Assembly (NCBI RefSeq): GCF_014650575.1
Contig: NZ_BMVF01000003.1
Coordinates: forward strand, 372,001-436,000
Reading direction: 5' to 3'
From: Streptomyces naganishii JCM 4654
GTDB lineage: Bacteria > Actinomycetota > Actinomycetes > Streptomycetales > Streptomycetaceae
DNA: 64,000 nt
Positions 17,637 to 26,697 of the stretch are shown piece after piece; the first letter of the stretch is position 1; every line of letters begins with the position of its first letter. The position numbers and the translations under genes are program-made. The notes beneath the pieces were generated by a model, which was not told the DNA's origin, ran no database searches, and was given only the letters and a program-made list of their open reading frames with translations.

Positions 17637-18845
17637 ATGACCGCACCGCTGCACGAGGCCCGCCCGGCCGGACCCGGGCGCGCGCTGCCCGACACCCAGC
17701 AGGGCATGCGCCGCCGCAACCTCGCCCGGGTCCTGCACACGGTCGGCGCCGAGGGCCCGCTGTCGCGCGCGCAGGTCGCCTCGCGCATCGGGCTGACCCG
17801 CGCCGCGGTGTCGACCCTGGTCGACGAGCTCATCCGCAGCGGGCTGGTGGAGGAACTGGGCCCCGAGCGGCCTGGCCGGGTGGGCCGCCCGGGCTCCGCG
17901 CTCGCCGTCAGCGGGCGCGGGCCGGCCGGTGTCGGCGCGGAGGTGGGCGTCGACCACCTGGCGGCCTGCGTGGTCGACCTGCGGGGCGAGGTGAGGGCCC
18001 GGGCCGTACGGCACGGCACGAACCGGGGCCGCCCCCCCGAGCCGGTGGCCGAGGAGCTGACCGGGCTGATACGCCAGGTCGTCGCCAAGGCCGAGCAGCT
18101 GGGCCTGTGGCCGGCGGGGCTGGCCGTCGCCGTGCCCGGCCTGATCGCCCGGGACGGCCGTACGGTAGTGCGGGCGCCCAACCTCGACTGGCACGACACC
18201 GATCTCGGCGCCCTGCTGCCCGCCGGTCTCCCGTTGACCGTCGACAACGAGGCCAACCTCGGCGCGCTGGCCGAACTCTGGCTCGGCGATGACACTCCGC
18301 GCGACTTCCTGCACGTGTCGGCGGAGATCGGCATCGGTGCCGCGGTGGTGGTCGACGGGCGGCTGCTGCGCGGGACGCGGGGCTTCGCGGGCGAGCTGGG
18401 ACACGTGCCGGTCGAACCGGAGGGGCCCCGGTGCCCGTGCGGCGGGCGCGGATGCCTGGAGCAGTACGCGGGCGAGGAAGCGGTACTGAGGGCGGCCGGC
18501 CTGGAGCCGGGCGAGGACCGCGTCGGACTGCTCGCCGCGCGCGCCGCCGAGGGTGACGAGAAGGTACGGCGTGCTCTGCACGACGCCGGTACGGCGCTGG
18601 GCGTCGCCTTGACCGGAGCGGTCAACCTGCTGGACCCCGAGGCCGTGGTGCTGGGCGGCGCGCTGGCCGCGCTCGCGCCCTGGCTGCTGCCGTCGCTCCG
18701 GGCGGAGCTGGCGCGGCGCACGGCCGGGCCGGCCTGTCCGGTGTCCGTCTCGCGGCTGGGTCCCGAGGGCCCGCTGCTGGGCGCCGCGCACGCGGTGGTG
18801 CGCGCGGTCCTCGACGATCCGGCGGCGGTGGCCGAACGCGGCTGA
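17637..18845 (+). CDS. xylR: ROK-family transcriptional regulator of xylose genes (XylR-like)
   Basis: A 402-residue ROK protein. The N-terminal winged helix (LSRAQVASRIGLTRAAVSTL, about residues 42-61) binds DNA. The sugar-kinase-like domain includes VAVPGLIARDG, VDNEANLGALAELW (ATP/sugar region) and GELGHVPVEPEG followed by CPCGGRGCLEQY, the ROK zinc motif CxCGxxGCxE. It is the likely xylose-responsive repressor of the divergent xylA/xylB promoters because it lies in the same locus; xylose as the effector is inferred. The start has only weak ribosome-site support. Confidence 0.88.
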   Translation: MTAPLHEARPAGPGRALPDTQQGMRRRNLARVLHTVGAEGPLSRAQVASRIGLTRAAVSTLVDELIRSGLVEELGPERPGRVGRPGSALAVSGRGPAGVGAEVGVDHLAACVVDLRGEVRARAVRHGTNRGRPPEPVAEELTGLIRQVVAKAEQLGLWPAGLAVAVPGLIARDGRTVVRAPNLDWHDTDLGALLPAGLPLTVDNEANLGALAELWLGDDTPRDFLHVSAEIGIGAAVVVDGRLLRGTRGFAGELGHVPVEPEGPRCPCGGRGCLEQYAGEEAVLRAAGLEPGEDRVGLLAARAAEGDEKVRRALHDAGTALGVALTGAVNLLDPEAVVLGGALAALAPWLLPSLRAELARRTAGPACPVSVSRLGPEGPLLGAAHAVVRAVLDDPAAVAERG

Positions 18846-19241
18846 GGCCGGCAGACCGCGGTTCGGCATGCCCCCGGCGGTGCGCCGCCGCACACGACCC
18901 CGGCGGTGCCGTCCTTGCAGACGACCCCGGTGATGCCGCCCTTGCGCACGACACCGGTGATGCTTCCACACACACGACCCCCGGGGGCCCCGGTGCGCGA
19001 CGCGGGCCTTGTGCCGAGCACTCGCAACTCGCCTTGCCCACCGCCCAATTCACCCGCTCGGGTGGCGGAGTTATCCACAAGTCGCGCTTCGTCCACCGTG
19101 CCGGTCCGCGCTCTTCTGCCCGACCGGCGCTCGCCGTACCGTGATTCACGCGAGGCGCACCGCGTGTCCGCCTCGCTGAGCATCCGCCGGTGAACGTCCG
19201 TCACCGCGCCGTGTCCCGCCGCAGATCGGAGCTGTGCAGCG
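18846..19241. other. 396-base intergenic region without a gene
   Basis: The first third contains a degenerate 27-bp tandem repeat (described separately). The rest has a local drop in GC near GAGTTATCCACAAGTCGCG (about 19069-19087), a candidate promoter zone for the formamidase-like gene, which starts after GGAGCTGTGCAGCG. No open frame on either strand has convincing codon structure or a ribosome site. Confidence 0.5.
18894..18973. repeat. Degenerate 27-bp tandem repeat, three units
   Basis: Units start at 18894, 18921 and 18948 with ACGACCCCGG or ACGACACCGG and share the pattern ACGAC-CCGG-G-TGC-TCC. The last is 26 bases, and a partial fourth starts at 18974. The period is a multiple of three although no gene is evident. 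Confidence 0.75.
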
Positions 19242-20255
19242 ATGAGCGACCCCCGCATCCTGACCGTGCGGCCCCAACCGGGCGAGTACGCCTGGACGTT
19301 CGGCGGGGTATCCCCCGTGGCACGGATCGCTCCAGGCACCGTCCTCGACCTGTACACGGAGGACTGTTTCGGCGGCCGGGTGCGGTCCGAGAAGGACCTC
19401 GTCTCCGAGGTGTGCGAGTTCCCCTTCCTCAATCCGCAGACCGGTCCCTTCCACGTGGAGGGCGCCGAGCCCGGGGACACCCTCGTCGTGCACTTCGTGT
19501 CCGTCGAACCCGCCCGCGACTGGGCCGCGTCCACGACGGTGCCGCTGTTCGGCGCTCTCACCTCCACGCACACCACGGCCACCCTCCAGCCGCCGCTGCC
19601 GGAGACCGTGTGGATCTGGCAGCTCGACCGGGCCCGGCGCACCGTCCTGTTCCAGGCCCGGGACGGCGGCTTCGAGGCGGAGTTGCCGATGGATCCCATG
19701 CACGGCACCGTGGGCGTGGCCCCGGCCGGCCTGGAGGTGCGCTCGGCGCTGGTTCCCGACGCCCACGGCGGGAACATGGACACGCCCGAGATGCGCGCAG
19801 GGGTCACCTGCTACCTCGGCGTCAACGTGGACGGGGCCCTCCTCAGCCTCGGCGACGGACACGCCCGGCAGGGCGAGGGCGAGACGTGCGGGGTCGCCGT
19901 CGAGTGCGCGATGCACACGGTGGTGGTCGTCGAGCTCCTCAAGGGGATCGCCACGCCCTGGCCGCGCATCGAGTCGGACACCCACATCATCTCCACCGGC
20001 TCGGCGCGCCCGCTGGAGGACGCGTTCCGGATATCCCAGCTGGACCTGGTGCGGTGGCTGGTGCGCGACTACGGCTTCGGCGAGCTGGACGCGTATCAGT
20101 TCGCCACTCAGGCCGTCGAGTCGCCGCTGGCCAACGTGTGCGACACCAACTACACCTGCGTGGCCAAGCTCCGCAAGGAGTGGCTGCCGGTGCGCGAGAC
20201 TCACCGCGGAATGCACGCACGGATGCGCGAGACCGCGGCTGCGCTGCGGCGCTGA
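19242..20255 (+). CDS. Acetamidase/formamidase family protein
   Basis: A 337-residue FmdA/AmdA-family amidohydrolase, predicted to release ammonia from formamide, acetamide or a related short amide. Family landmarks are VLDLYTEDCFGGRV near residue 35, NPQTGPFHVEGAEPGDTLVV, the DPMHGTVGVAP segment, the Gly-rich HGGNMDTPEMRAG, LGDGHARQGEGE with the conserved GD-HA-QG-GE metal/active-site signature, and a C-terminal Cys-containing VCDTNYTCVAK. The length is close to the bacterial norm. No amide transporter is adjacent; a cell-wall amidase gene follows. Confidence 0.9.
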   Translation: MSDPRILTVRPQPGEYAWTFGGVSPVARIAPGTVLDLYTEDCFGGRVRSEKDLVSEVCEFPFLNPQTGPFHVEGAEPGDTLVVHFVSVEPARDWAASTTVPLFGALTSTHTTATLQPPLPETVWIWQLDRARRTVLFQARDGGFEAELPMDPMHGTVGVAPAGLEVRSALVPDAHGGNMDTPEMRAGVTCYLGVNVDGALLSLGDGHARQGEGETCGVAVECAMHTVVVVELLKGIATPWPRIESDTHIISTGSARPLEDAFRISQLDLVRWLVRDYGFGELDAYQFATQAVESPLANVCDTNYTCVAKLRKEWLPVRETHRGMHARMRETAAALRR

Positions 20256-20308
20256 GCGCGTGCGCCGGCCGACGACCGAGAACCTCCCCCACAGAAGGGC
20301 TCTCATCC

Positions 20309-20908
20309 ATGGACCGGTCCAGATCCCAGCCCAGCAGACGACGGATCCTGAAGGGCGCCGCCCTCGCCGCCGTCCCCTACGCGTTACTCCCCGCCACGCG
20401 TGCCGGGGCGCGGCCACTGTCCACCGACTACCCGCCCGCCGAGTGGCAGCCGGCGAGCAGCTCCAACTGCACGACGTCCAGCCGGCCCACGAGCTACTCC
20501 CTCGACCGGGTGATCATCCACGTCACGCAGGAGACCTACGCCAACACGCTGGCCATCTTCCAGAACCCCCAGAAGAAGGTCTCCGCGCACTACGTGGTCC
20601 GCTCCGCCGACGGCCATGTCGCGCAGTGCGTGCGCGAGGCGGACGTCGCCTGGCACGCGGGCAACTGGGACTACAACACGCACAGCATCGGCATCGAGCA
20701 CGAAGGGTGGGTGGACAAGCCGGCGTACTTCACCGACGCCCTGTACGAGCGGTCGGCGAAGCTCACCGCGGCGATCTGCGACAAATACGGCATCCCGAAG
20801 GACCGCGCGCACATCATCGGGCACGCCGAAGTGCCCGGCACCGACCACACCGATCCCGGGCCGAACTGGGACTGGGTCCGCTACATCAAACTGGTCAACT
20901 TCGCCTGA
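20309..20908 (+). CDS. Tat-exported N-acetylmuramoyl-L-alanine amidase (Amidase_2)
   Basis: A 199-residue secreted amidase that cleaves the MurNAc-L-Ala bond of peptidoglycan. The N-terminus has a twin-arginine signal (SRRRILKGAALAAVPYALL, residues 9-27, then an AGA cleavage zone). The zinc-dependent amidase_2 domain shows VIIHVTQETYA with the first His ligand, AHYVVRSADGHVAQCV, DVAWHAGN, HSIGIEHEGW and GHAEVPGTDHTDPGPNWDW with the later ligands and catalytic residues. This is a minimal single-domain enzyme with no binding domain. It lies 53 bases after the formamidase-like gene and could be cotranscribed. Confidence 0.93.
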   Translation: MDRSRSQPSRRRILKGAALAAVPYALLPATRAGARPLSTDYPPAEWQPASSSNCTTSSRPTSYSLDRVIIHVTQETYANTLAIFQNPQKKVSAHYVVRSADGHVAQCVREADVAWHAGNWDYNTHSIGIEHEGWVDKPAYFTDALYERSAKLTAAICDKYGIPKDRAHIIGHAEVPGTDHTDPGPNWDWVRYIKLVNFA

Positions 20909-21014
20909 CGGCGGGCGCCGCGCGGCGCGGGCGGGCTGCGGGCGGGCGCCGGGCGGGCCGTCGTTCGGGTGAGCGTCGTCGAAGTGGTTGTCGGGGCGCG
21001 CACCGGGAGTGACG

Positions 21015-22319
21015 ATGTCCCCCAGCCGCATCGCCGTCCGGGAGGCCGAGTTGACCGATCCGTGGGTGGCCCTGGAGCCGGGGGCCGACGCTGCCGAGCG
21101 TCTGCGGGCGCTGCGCCGGGCGCACGAGACGTTCACCGCGGTGGGCACGGTGCCGGGGCCGGTGCGTCCGGTGGTGGCGGACTCGTGGCGGCGTTCGGCG
21201 CGGGCCGGCGTCGGGCCCGACGGCAGCGCGAGCGTGGAACTCGCGGACGGCGACCTCGGCGCCTACCGGGCGGAGCACCCGCTGGCGCCGGTGATGCCGC
21301 TGTTCCGGGAGCTGATGGGCACCTTCGCCGCCGACGGGGAGCACCTGCTCGCGGTGTGCGACGCGCACGGCCGACTGCTGTGGGTGGAGGGCCACCGGGC
21401 CACGCGCCGGAAGGCGGACCGGATGAACTTCGTGCCGGGCGCCAGCTGGGCGGAGTCCGCGGTGGGGACGAACGCGCCGGGCACGGCGGTGGCCGTCGGC
21501 CGTCCGGTCCAGGTGTTCGCCGCCGAGCACTTCATCCGGCAGGTCCAGCCGTGGACGTGCGCGGCTGCCCCCGTGCACGACCCGCGCTCCGGGCGGGTGC
21601 TCGGCGCCGTGGACATCACCGGCGGGGACGGCCTCGCGCACCCGCACAGCCTCGGATTCGTGCAGGCGGTGGCGCGTGCGGCCGAGGCCCAGCTGGCGCT
21701 GCTGGGTCCGCGGGCGGACGCCGCCGGCGCGGCCGAGCTGACGGTGCTCGGCCGCGACGAGGCCCGGTTGCTGCTGGACGGCGGCTCCATCCGCCTCAGC
21801 CGCAGGCACAGCGAGATCATGGTGCTGCTGGCGCGCCGTCCCGAGGGCGTGACCGGTGATGAGCTGCTGTGCGCGCTGTACGAGGACGAGTCGGTCACGC
21901 CCGTCACGCTGCGCGCCGAACTGGCGCGGCTGCGCCGGGTGCTGGGGCCGGGGCTGCTCGCGTCGCGGCCGTACCGGCTCAGCCGTCCGGTGGTGTCGGA
22001 CGTGGCCGTGGTGGAGCGGCGACTGCGGGCGGGAGCGGTGGCGGCGGCCGTGGCGGCGTACGGCGGTCCGTTGCTGCCCGCCTCGCAGGCTCCGGCGGTG
22101 GTGCGCCTGCGGGAGCGCCTGGCGGACGGGCTGCGCGGCGCGCTGATCGCCCGCCGCGACCCGGACCTGCTGGCCGACTGGGCGCACGCGCCGTGGGGTG
22201 AGGACGACCTCGAGGTCTGGCGCGCCCTGGCGGCCGTACGCCCGGCCGCGGCCGTGCGCTCCCGGCTCGCCGCGCTCGAGGCCGAACTCTCGGCCCCGGC
22301 CGGCCCGCACCCCCGATAG
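21015..22319 (+). CDS. GAF-domain transcriptional regulator with C-terminal winged helix
   Basis: A 434-residue regulator. Residues about 30-60 contain the AcoR-like segment VRPVVADSWRRSARAGV. A GAF domain spans roughly 95-225 (LLAVCDAHGRLLWVEG, ADRMNFVPGASWAESAVGTN, AAPVHDPRSGRVLGAVDITG). Unlike AcoR there is no AAA+ domain; instead a winged-helix region (IRLSRRHSEIMVLLARRP, GVTGDELLCALYEDES, LRAELARLRRVLG) is followed by a helical BTAD-like tail (YGGPLLPASQAPAVVRLRER). It precedes an aldehyde dehydrogenase gene with a direct-repeat element between them, so it is the likely activator of that gene. GGGAG precedes the ATG; a GTG two codons earlier is possible. Confidence 0.85.
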   Translation: MSPSRIAVREAELTDPWVALEPGADAAERLRALRRAHETFTAVGTVPGPVRPVVADSWRRSARAGVGPDGSASVELADGDLGAYRAEHPLAPVMPLFRELMGTFAADGEHLLAVCDAHGRLLWVEGHRATRRKADRMNFVPGASWAESAVGTNAPGTAVAVGRPVQVFAAEHFIRQVQPWTCAAAPVHDPRSGRVLGAVDITGGDGLAHPHSLGFVQAVARAAEAQLALLGPRADAAGAAELTVLGRDEARLLLDGGSIRLSRRHSEIMVLLARRPEGVTGDELLCALYEDESVTPVTLRAELARLRRVLGPGLLASRPYRLSRPVVSDVAVVERRLRAGAVAAAVAAYGGPLLPASQAPAVVRLRERLADGLRGALIARRDPDLLADWAHAPWGEDDLEVWRALAAVRPAAAVRSRLAALEAELSAPAGPHPR

Positions 22320-22466
22320 CCACCCGGGCGGCCCGCACGCCCAGGCGGCCCAGAGCCCAGCGGCCCGCGCGTCCAGCCGGCCGGCGGCCCGCGCGCCCCG
22401 GTGGCCCAGCGGCCCGCACACCCGGACGGGCAACGGCCCGGGCGGCCGCCCGGGCGGCCCGGAGCG
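22320..22466. repeat. Low-complexity GGCGGCCCGC-type repeats between regulator and ALDH genes
   Basis: About ten imperfect copies of a 16-17 base unit built around GGCCCGC/GGCCCAG follow each other with variable spacing, giving a strongly strand-asymmetric C-rich stretch. No gene is seen. The block ends where the GCAAC promoter element begins. Confidence 0.6.
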
Positions 22467-22483
22467 CGCAACCTCCTTGCAAC
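22467..22483 (+). promoter_or_regulatory. GCAAC direct-repeat element upstream of aldehyde dehydrogenase
   Basis: CGCAACCTCCTTGCAAC contains two GCAAC words 11 bases apart (one helical turn) and differs at one of 17 positions from the element at 36935-36951 upstream of the DUF779 gene. It lies about 70 bases before the ALDH start, with a TGCCTAGCCT -10-like region downstream. It is probably the target of the GAF regulator encoded just upstream. Confidence 0.65.
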
Positions 22484-22553
22484 GTGGCGCTGCCTAGCCT
22501 CGCGGCGAGAGCTGCCCAACGGCGGGCAGCGCTGCTGAGGGAGGCAGAAAAGG

Positions 22554-24077
22554 ATGACCCGTTACGCGGCGCCGGGCACGGAGGGCGCGATCGTCTCCTA
22601 CCAGGCGCGCTACGACCACTTCATCGGCGGCGAGTACGTGCCGCCGGCCCGGGGGCAGTACTTCGAGAACCCGTCGCCGGTGAACGGGCAGTCGTTCACC
22701 GAGGTCGCGCGCGGGACGGCCGAGGACGTCGAGCGCGCGCTGGACGCGGCGCACGCCGCCGCGCCGGCGTGGGCCCGGACGTCGGCGTCCGAGCGCTCCG
22801 ACATCCTGCTGAAGATCGCCGACCGCATGGAGGCGCACCTGGAGCCGCTGGCGGTGGCGGAGAGCTGGGAGAACGGCAAGCCGGTGCGCGAGACCCTGGC
22901 CGCCGACATCCCGCTGGCCGTCGACCACTTCCGCTACTTCGCGGGGGCGATCCGCTCCCAGGAGGGTTCGCTCGGCGAGATCGACGAGGGGACGGTGGCG
23001 TACCACTTCCACGAACCGCTGGGTGTGGTCGCGCAGATCATCCCGTGGAACTTCCCGATCCTCATGGCCGCCTGGAAGCTCGCGCCCGCGCTGGCGGCGG
23101 GCAACGCGGTGGTGCTCAAGCCCGCCGAGCAGACGCCGGCCTCCATCCACTACTGGATGAGCCTGGTCGCCGACCTGCTGCCGCCCGGGGTGCTCAACAT
23201 CGTGAACGGCTTCGGCGTGGAGGCGGGCAAGCCGCTGGCGTCCAGTCCGCGCGTGGCGAAGGTGGCGTTCACCGGTGAGACCACGACCGGGCGGCTGATC
23301 ATGCAGTACGCCGCCGAGAACATCAAGCCCGTCACCCTGGAGCTGGGCGGCAAGTCGCCGAACATCTTCTTCGACGACGTCTCCGCGGCCGAGGACGAAT
23401 TCCTCGACAAGGCGCTCGAGGGCTTCACGATGTTCGCGCTCAACCAGGGCGAGGTGTGCACCTGCCCGTCCCGGGCCCTGGTCCAGCGCGGCCACTACGC
23501 CGAGTTCGTCGGCGCGGCGGTCGAGCGCACCGGACTCATCAAGCCGGGCCACCCCCTCGACACCGACACGATGATCGGCGCCCAGGCCTCCAACGACCAG
23601 CTGGAGAAGATCCTCTCCTACATCGACATCGGCCGGCAGGAGGGCGCCCGGGTCCTGACCGGCGGCGAACGCATCGAGTATGACGGGGAGTTGAAGGGCG
23701 GCTACTACGTGCAGCCCACCGTGTTCGAGGGCGACAACCGGATGCGGATCTTCCAGGAGGAGATCTTCGGGCCGGTGGTCTCGGTGACGTCCTTCGACGA
23801 CTTCGACGACGCGGTGAAGATCGCCAACGACACGCTGTACGGCCTGGGCGCGGGCGTGTGGACCCGCGACATGAACACCGCCTACCGCGCCGGCCGCGCC
23901 ATCCAGGCGGGCCGCGTCTGGACGAACTGCTACCACGCGTATCCCGCGCACAGCGCTTTCGGCGGGTACAAGCAGTCCGGCATCGGCCGCGAGACCCACA
24001 AGATGATGCTGGACCACTACCAGCAGACGAAGAACCTCCTGGTGTCGTACTCGCCGAAGAAGCTCGGCTTCTTCTAG
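22554..24077 (+). CDS. NAD(P)-dependent aldehyde dehydrogenase (ExaC/acetaldehyde type)
   Basis: A 507-residue ALDH that oxidises short aliphatic aldehydes such as acetaldehyde to acids. The cofactor fold shows [18 protein letters not shown] and [15 protein letters not shown], the general base Glu is in [12 protein letters not shown], and the nucleophile is Cys302 in [11 protein letters not shown], the signature of the ExaC/AdhA subgroup. That subgroup is commonly partnered with DUF779 proteins; here the DUF779 gene lies 13 kb away. The gene follows a GAF regulator, a common arrangement for alcohol/aldehyde oxidation. A 21-bp tandem duplication spans its stop codon. Confidence 0.94.
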   Translation: MTRYAAPGTEGAIVSYQARYDHFIGGEYVPPARGQYFENPSPVNGQSFTEVARGTAEDVERALDAAHAAAPAWARTSASERSDILLKIADRMEAHLEPLAVAESWENGKPVRETLAADIPLAVDHFRYFAGAIRSQEGSLGEIDEGTVAYHFHEPLGVVAQIIPWNFPILMAAWKLAPALAAGNAVVLKPAEQTPASIHYWMSLVADLLPPGVLNIVNGFGVEAGKPLASSPRVAKVAFTGETTTGRLIMQYAAENIKPVTLELGGKSPNIFFDDVSAAEDEFLDKALEGFTMFALNQGEVCTCPSRALVQRGHYAEFVGAAVERTGLIKPGHPLDTDTMIGAQASNDQLEKILSYIDIGRQEGARVLTGGERIEYDGELKGGYYVQPTVFEGDNRMRIFQEEIFGPVVSVTSFDDFDDAVKIANDTLYGLGAGVWTRDMNTAYRAGRAIQAGRVWTNCYHAYPAHSAFGGYKQSGIGRETHKMMLDHYQQTKNLLVSYSPKKLGFF

Positions 24078-24104
24078 GGACCCCTCGGCTTCTTCTAGGG
24101 ACCC
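24063..24104 (+). repeat. Perfect 21-bp tandem duplication spanning the ALDH stop codon
   Basis: Bases 24063-24083 and 24084-24104 are identical and each encodes LGFF, a TAG stop, then GP. The duplication is in frame, so the gene has two consecutive identical C-termini and stops. Confidence 0.95.
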
Positions 24105-24182
24105 CGTTCGCCCGCGGCACCGCACCCCGGCTCCCCCGTGGCAGGTGAGGTGCCGGCGGGCGATGCGGGGTGCCATGGGCGT

Positions 24183-25817
24183 GTGAGACATTGGCGAGCT
24201 CTGATCGTCCTCGGGACGGCGCAGTTCCTGATGGTGCTGGACACCTCCGTCATGAACGTCTCCATCAGCCGGCTGGTGGAGGACTTCGACACCGACGTCA
24301 CCGCCATCCAGGCCGTCATCACGCTGTACGCCCTGGTCATGGCCGCCTTCATGATCATCGGTGGCCGGATCGGGGACGTCCTGGGGCGTCGCCGTGTGTT
24401 CCTGCTCGGGATGGCGGTCTACGGCACCGGGTCCGCCCTGACCGCCGTCGCGCCCACTTTGTGGGTTCTCACGCTGGGCTGGTCCATCATCGAAGGGCTC
24501 GGCGCCGCCATGGTGCTGCCCTCCATGGCGGCCCTCGTCGCCGAGTCCTACCGCGACAGGGAGCGCTCCGTCGCCTACGGCGTCATCGGGGGCCTGGCCG
24601 GCGCCGGCATCGCCGTGGGCCCGCTCCTGGGCGGCTGGGTGACGACGTATCTCACCTGGCGTCTGGTGTTCGCCGCCGAGGTCGTGGTCGTGCTGGCCGT
24701 GCTCTGCTTCCGCCGGGCGGTCGTGGAGAGCGCCCCGAGCGGGCGGCGCCCCGGCCTGGACGTGGTCGGCGCCGTGCTCTCGGCGGTCGGGCTCGGCCTC
24801 GGCGTGCTCGGTGTGCTGCAGAGCAGTTCGTGGGGGTGGGTGCGGCCGCGCAACCCCCCGTTCACGGTCCTGGGCTTCGCCCCGACACTGTTCGTGGTCG
24901 CGGCCGGGGCGGTCGTCCTCCGCCTCTTCCGCACCTGGGAGAGACACCGGGAGGCCCGCGGTGACGACCCCCTGGTGCACCTGTCCCTGCTCGGCGGGCC
25001 GGCGCTGCGTTCGGGGCTGTCCACCCTGCTGAGCCAGAACCTCATCCTGCTGGGCCTGTTCTTCACCATTCCGCTCTATCTGCAGGTGGTGCAGGGCTTC
25101 GACGCCTTCCAGACGGGGCTGCGGCTGGTGCCGGTCTCCGTCACCATGCTCGTGGCCTCGCTCGGTGCCGCCCGGCTCGGACGCAGGGCCGGAGCCCGCA
25201 GGGTGGTGCGCGTGGCCCTGCTGACGCTGCTGGCGGCGATCGCGTGGCTGCTGGCCACCATCGACCCCGTCATCGACGACGCCCAGTTCTTCGGGGCCAT
25301 GGCGCTCCTCGGCCTCGGCATGGGACTGCTCGCCTCGCAGCTCGGCAACGTCGTGCAGTCCAGTGTCGGCGAGGAGGAGCGCAGTGAGGTCGGCGGGCTT
25401 CAGTTCACGGCCCAGAACCTGGGCTCGGCGCTGGGCACGGCCCTCATCGGGTCCCTCCTGATCGGCGCGCTGGCCCACGCCTTCACCACGTACGTCGAGG
25501 ACAACCCGCTCCTGTCCGACGAGGCCCGCCGGCAGACGAGCATCGCTCTGGAGGCCGGGGTCAGCTTCGTCAGCACGGGCCACGTTCGCTCGGCGGCCGA
25601 GCAGGCTGGGCTGCCCCCGTCCGAGGTGGACGCCGTCACCGAGTCCTACGCCACGGCCCAGCTCGACGGACTGAAGGCGGCCGTCCTGGCGACCGGGGGC
25701 ATCACCCTGGTGAGCCTTCTGGCCACGGGCGGCCTGCCCGCCGGAAAAGCGGCCGCCGGAAAGGCGCCCGCGGGGAGAGCGGCCGCTGGAAAGGAGCCCC
25801 GGGAGGGCGCTCCATGA
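24183..25817 (+). CDS. MFS drug/proton antiporter, DHA2-type (14 TM)
   Basis: A 544-residue major facilitator with about 14 hydrophobic helices. Motif A-like GGRIGDVLGRRRVFLLG follows TM2; motif C-like VIGGLAGAGIAVGPLLGGW lies in TM5, marking an exporter; TM1 carries FLMVLDTSVMNVSIS, typical of DHA2 multidrug pumps. The C-terminus has a short (A/P)AGKA-type tandem repeat. Three GTG codons can start the frame (24138, 24150, 24183); the last is chosen because RHWRALIVLG is where family members normally begin. Its TGA overlaps the ATG of the next gene, so the two are translationally coupled. Confidence 0.9.
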   Translation: MRHWRALIVLGTAQFLMVLDTSVMNVSISRLVEDFDTDVTAIQAVITLYALVMAAFMIIGGRIGDVLGRRRVFLLGMAVYGTGSALTAVAPTLWVLTLGWSIIEGLGAAMVLPSMAALVAESYRDRERSVAYGVIGGLAGAGIAVGPLLGGWVTTYLTWRLVFAAEVVVVLAVLCFRRAVVESAPSGRRPGLDVVGAVLSAVGLGLGVLGVLQSSSWGWVRPRNPPFTVLGFAPTLFVVAAGAVVLRLFRTWERHREARGDDPLVHLSLLGGPALRSGLSTLLSQNLILLGLFFTIPLYLQVVQGFDAFQTGLRLVPVSVTMLVASLGAARLGRRAGARRVVRVALLTLLAAIAWLLATIDPVIDDAQFFGAMALLGLGMGLLASQLGNVVQSSVGEEERSEVGGLQFTAQNLGSALGTALIGSLLIGALAHAFTTYVEDNPLLSDEARRQTSIALEAGVSFVSTGHVRSAAEQAGLPPSEVDAVTESYATAQLDGLKAAVLATGGITLVSLLATGGLPAGKAAAGKAPAGRAAAGKEPREGAP

Positions 25818-26605
25818 ACGACGGCGGGAAAGCGCCCCGCCCGTACGAGCGTGCGAGCCTGCGATGGCGGACGTCGGCCCGCCGTTTCCAGGACAGCGGT
25901 GCCGGCCGCCTCTGGGGGCGGATCTGGGCGGTCGACTTCTTCGGGCACTCCTTCCAGCAGGCCGCGCTCGCGTTCCTGTGCTTCTTCCCGTTCCTGATCA
26001 TCGTCACGGCCGCGGCGGGGCGCAGCGCGGCCGTCGCCCTCGCCGGCTGGCTGGGGCTGAACCAGCAGGCGGCCGAGGCCGTGGCGTCCCTGTTCGCGCC
26101 CACGACGAGCTCGACCACCCTCACGGTGACGAGCGCCGTCCTGCTCGTGCTCGGCGCCGTCGCCGTCGCCGGGACCCTCCAAAGCTGGTACCAGATGCTC
26201 TTCGACGTCCCGGGAGACTGGTGGCGCAACACCGCGGCACGGCTCGTCTGGCTCGCCGGGCTGCTCGCCTACGCCGCCGCGCAGGCCGCGTCCGGCAGGG
26301 CGCTCGGCGGCCTGCTCCTGCCCGTGCTGGTCGGCTTCGTGTGGGCGGTCCTCTTCTGGTGGGCGAGCATGTACGTGCTGCTCACCGGCGCGGTGCGATG
26401 GCGCGCACTCCTCCCTGCCGCGCTCGCCACCAGTGTGTGCTGGACCGGCCTCGCGATTTTCTCCGCCCACTACTTCTCCGCGACGATCGTGGCGAACGAG
26501 CAGAAGTACGGCCCCATCGGCGTCGTCATGGTCATCCTGTCCTGGCTGGTGGCGGTCGGCGTGGTGATTCATCTGGGGGCGGTCGTGGGTCGCGCCGCGC
26601 GCTGA
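25814..26605 (+). CDS. YihY/virulence factor BrkB family membrane protein
   Basis: A 263-residue integral membrane protein of the YihY/BrkB (once called RNase BN) family, with six predicted helices. Recognisable parts are the amphipathic N-terminus with FFGHSFQQAALAFLCFFPFL, the loop GTLQSWYQMLFDVPGDWWRN, WAVLFWWASMYVLL and the C-terminal pair SAHYFSATIVANEQKYGPIG and VVMVILSWLVAVGVVIHLG. The function is not established; members are thought to be transporters. Its ATG overlaps the stop of the MFS pump, which implies obligate co-production. Confidence 0.88.
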   Translation: MNDGGKAPRPYERASLRWRTSARRFQDSGAGRLWGRIWAVDFFGHSFQQAALAFLCFFPFLIIVTAAAGRSAAVALAGWLGLNQQAAEAVASLFAPTTSSTTLTVTSAVLLVLGAVAVAGTLQSWYQMLFDVPGDWWRNTAARLVWLAGLLAYAAAQAASGRALGGLLLPVLVGFVWAVLFWWASMYVLLTGAVRWRALLPAALATSVCWTGLAIFSAHYFSATIVANEQKYGPIGVVMVILSWLVAVGVVIHLGAVVGRAAR

Positions 26606-26697
26606 GGGGCCCCGGCCCTCGCGCTCCCGCGGGCGCCGTTCACCCGCCCGGCCCGGCCGGGTAGCGGGCCACGCGCTGTACGGATCTGCTGGTCACC

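Noticed and set aside
16020..18971. 983-codon open frame on the minus strand across xylB and xylR
   Set aside because: It is opposite two well-supported enzymes with full motifs; long stop-free antisense frames are usual at this GC content. It has no ribosome site or recognisable domain.
22494..25583. 1029-codon minus-strand open frame opposite the ALDH and MFS genes
   Set aside because: The translated sequence is an Arg/Gly/His-rich shadow of the two genes on the other strand and has no domain.
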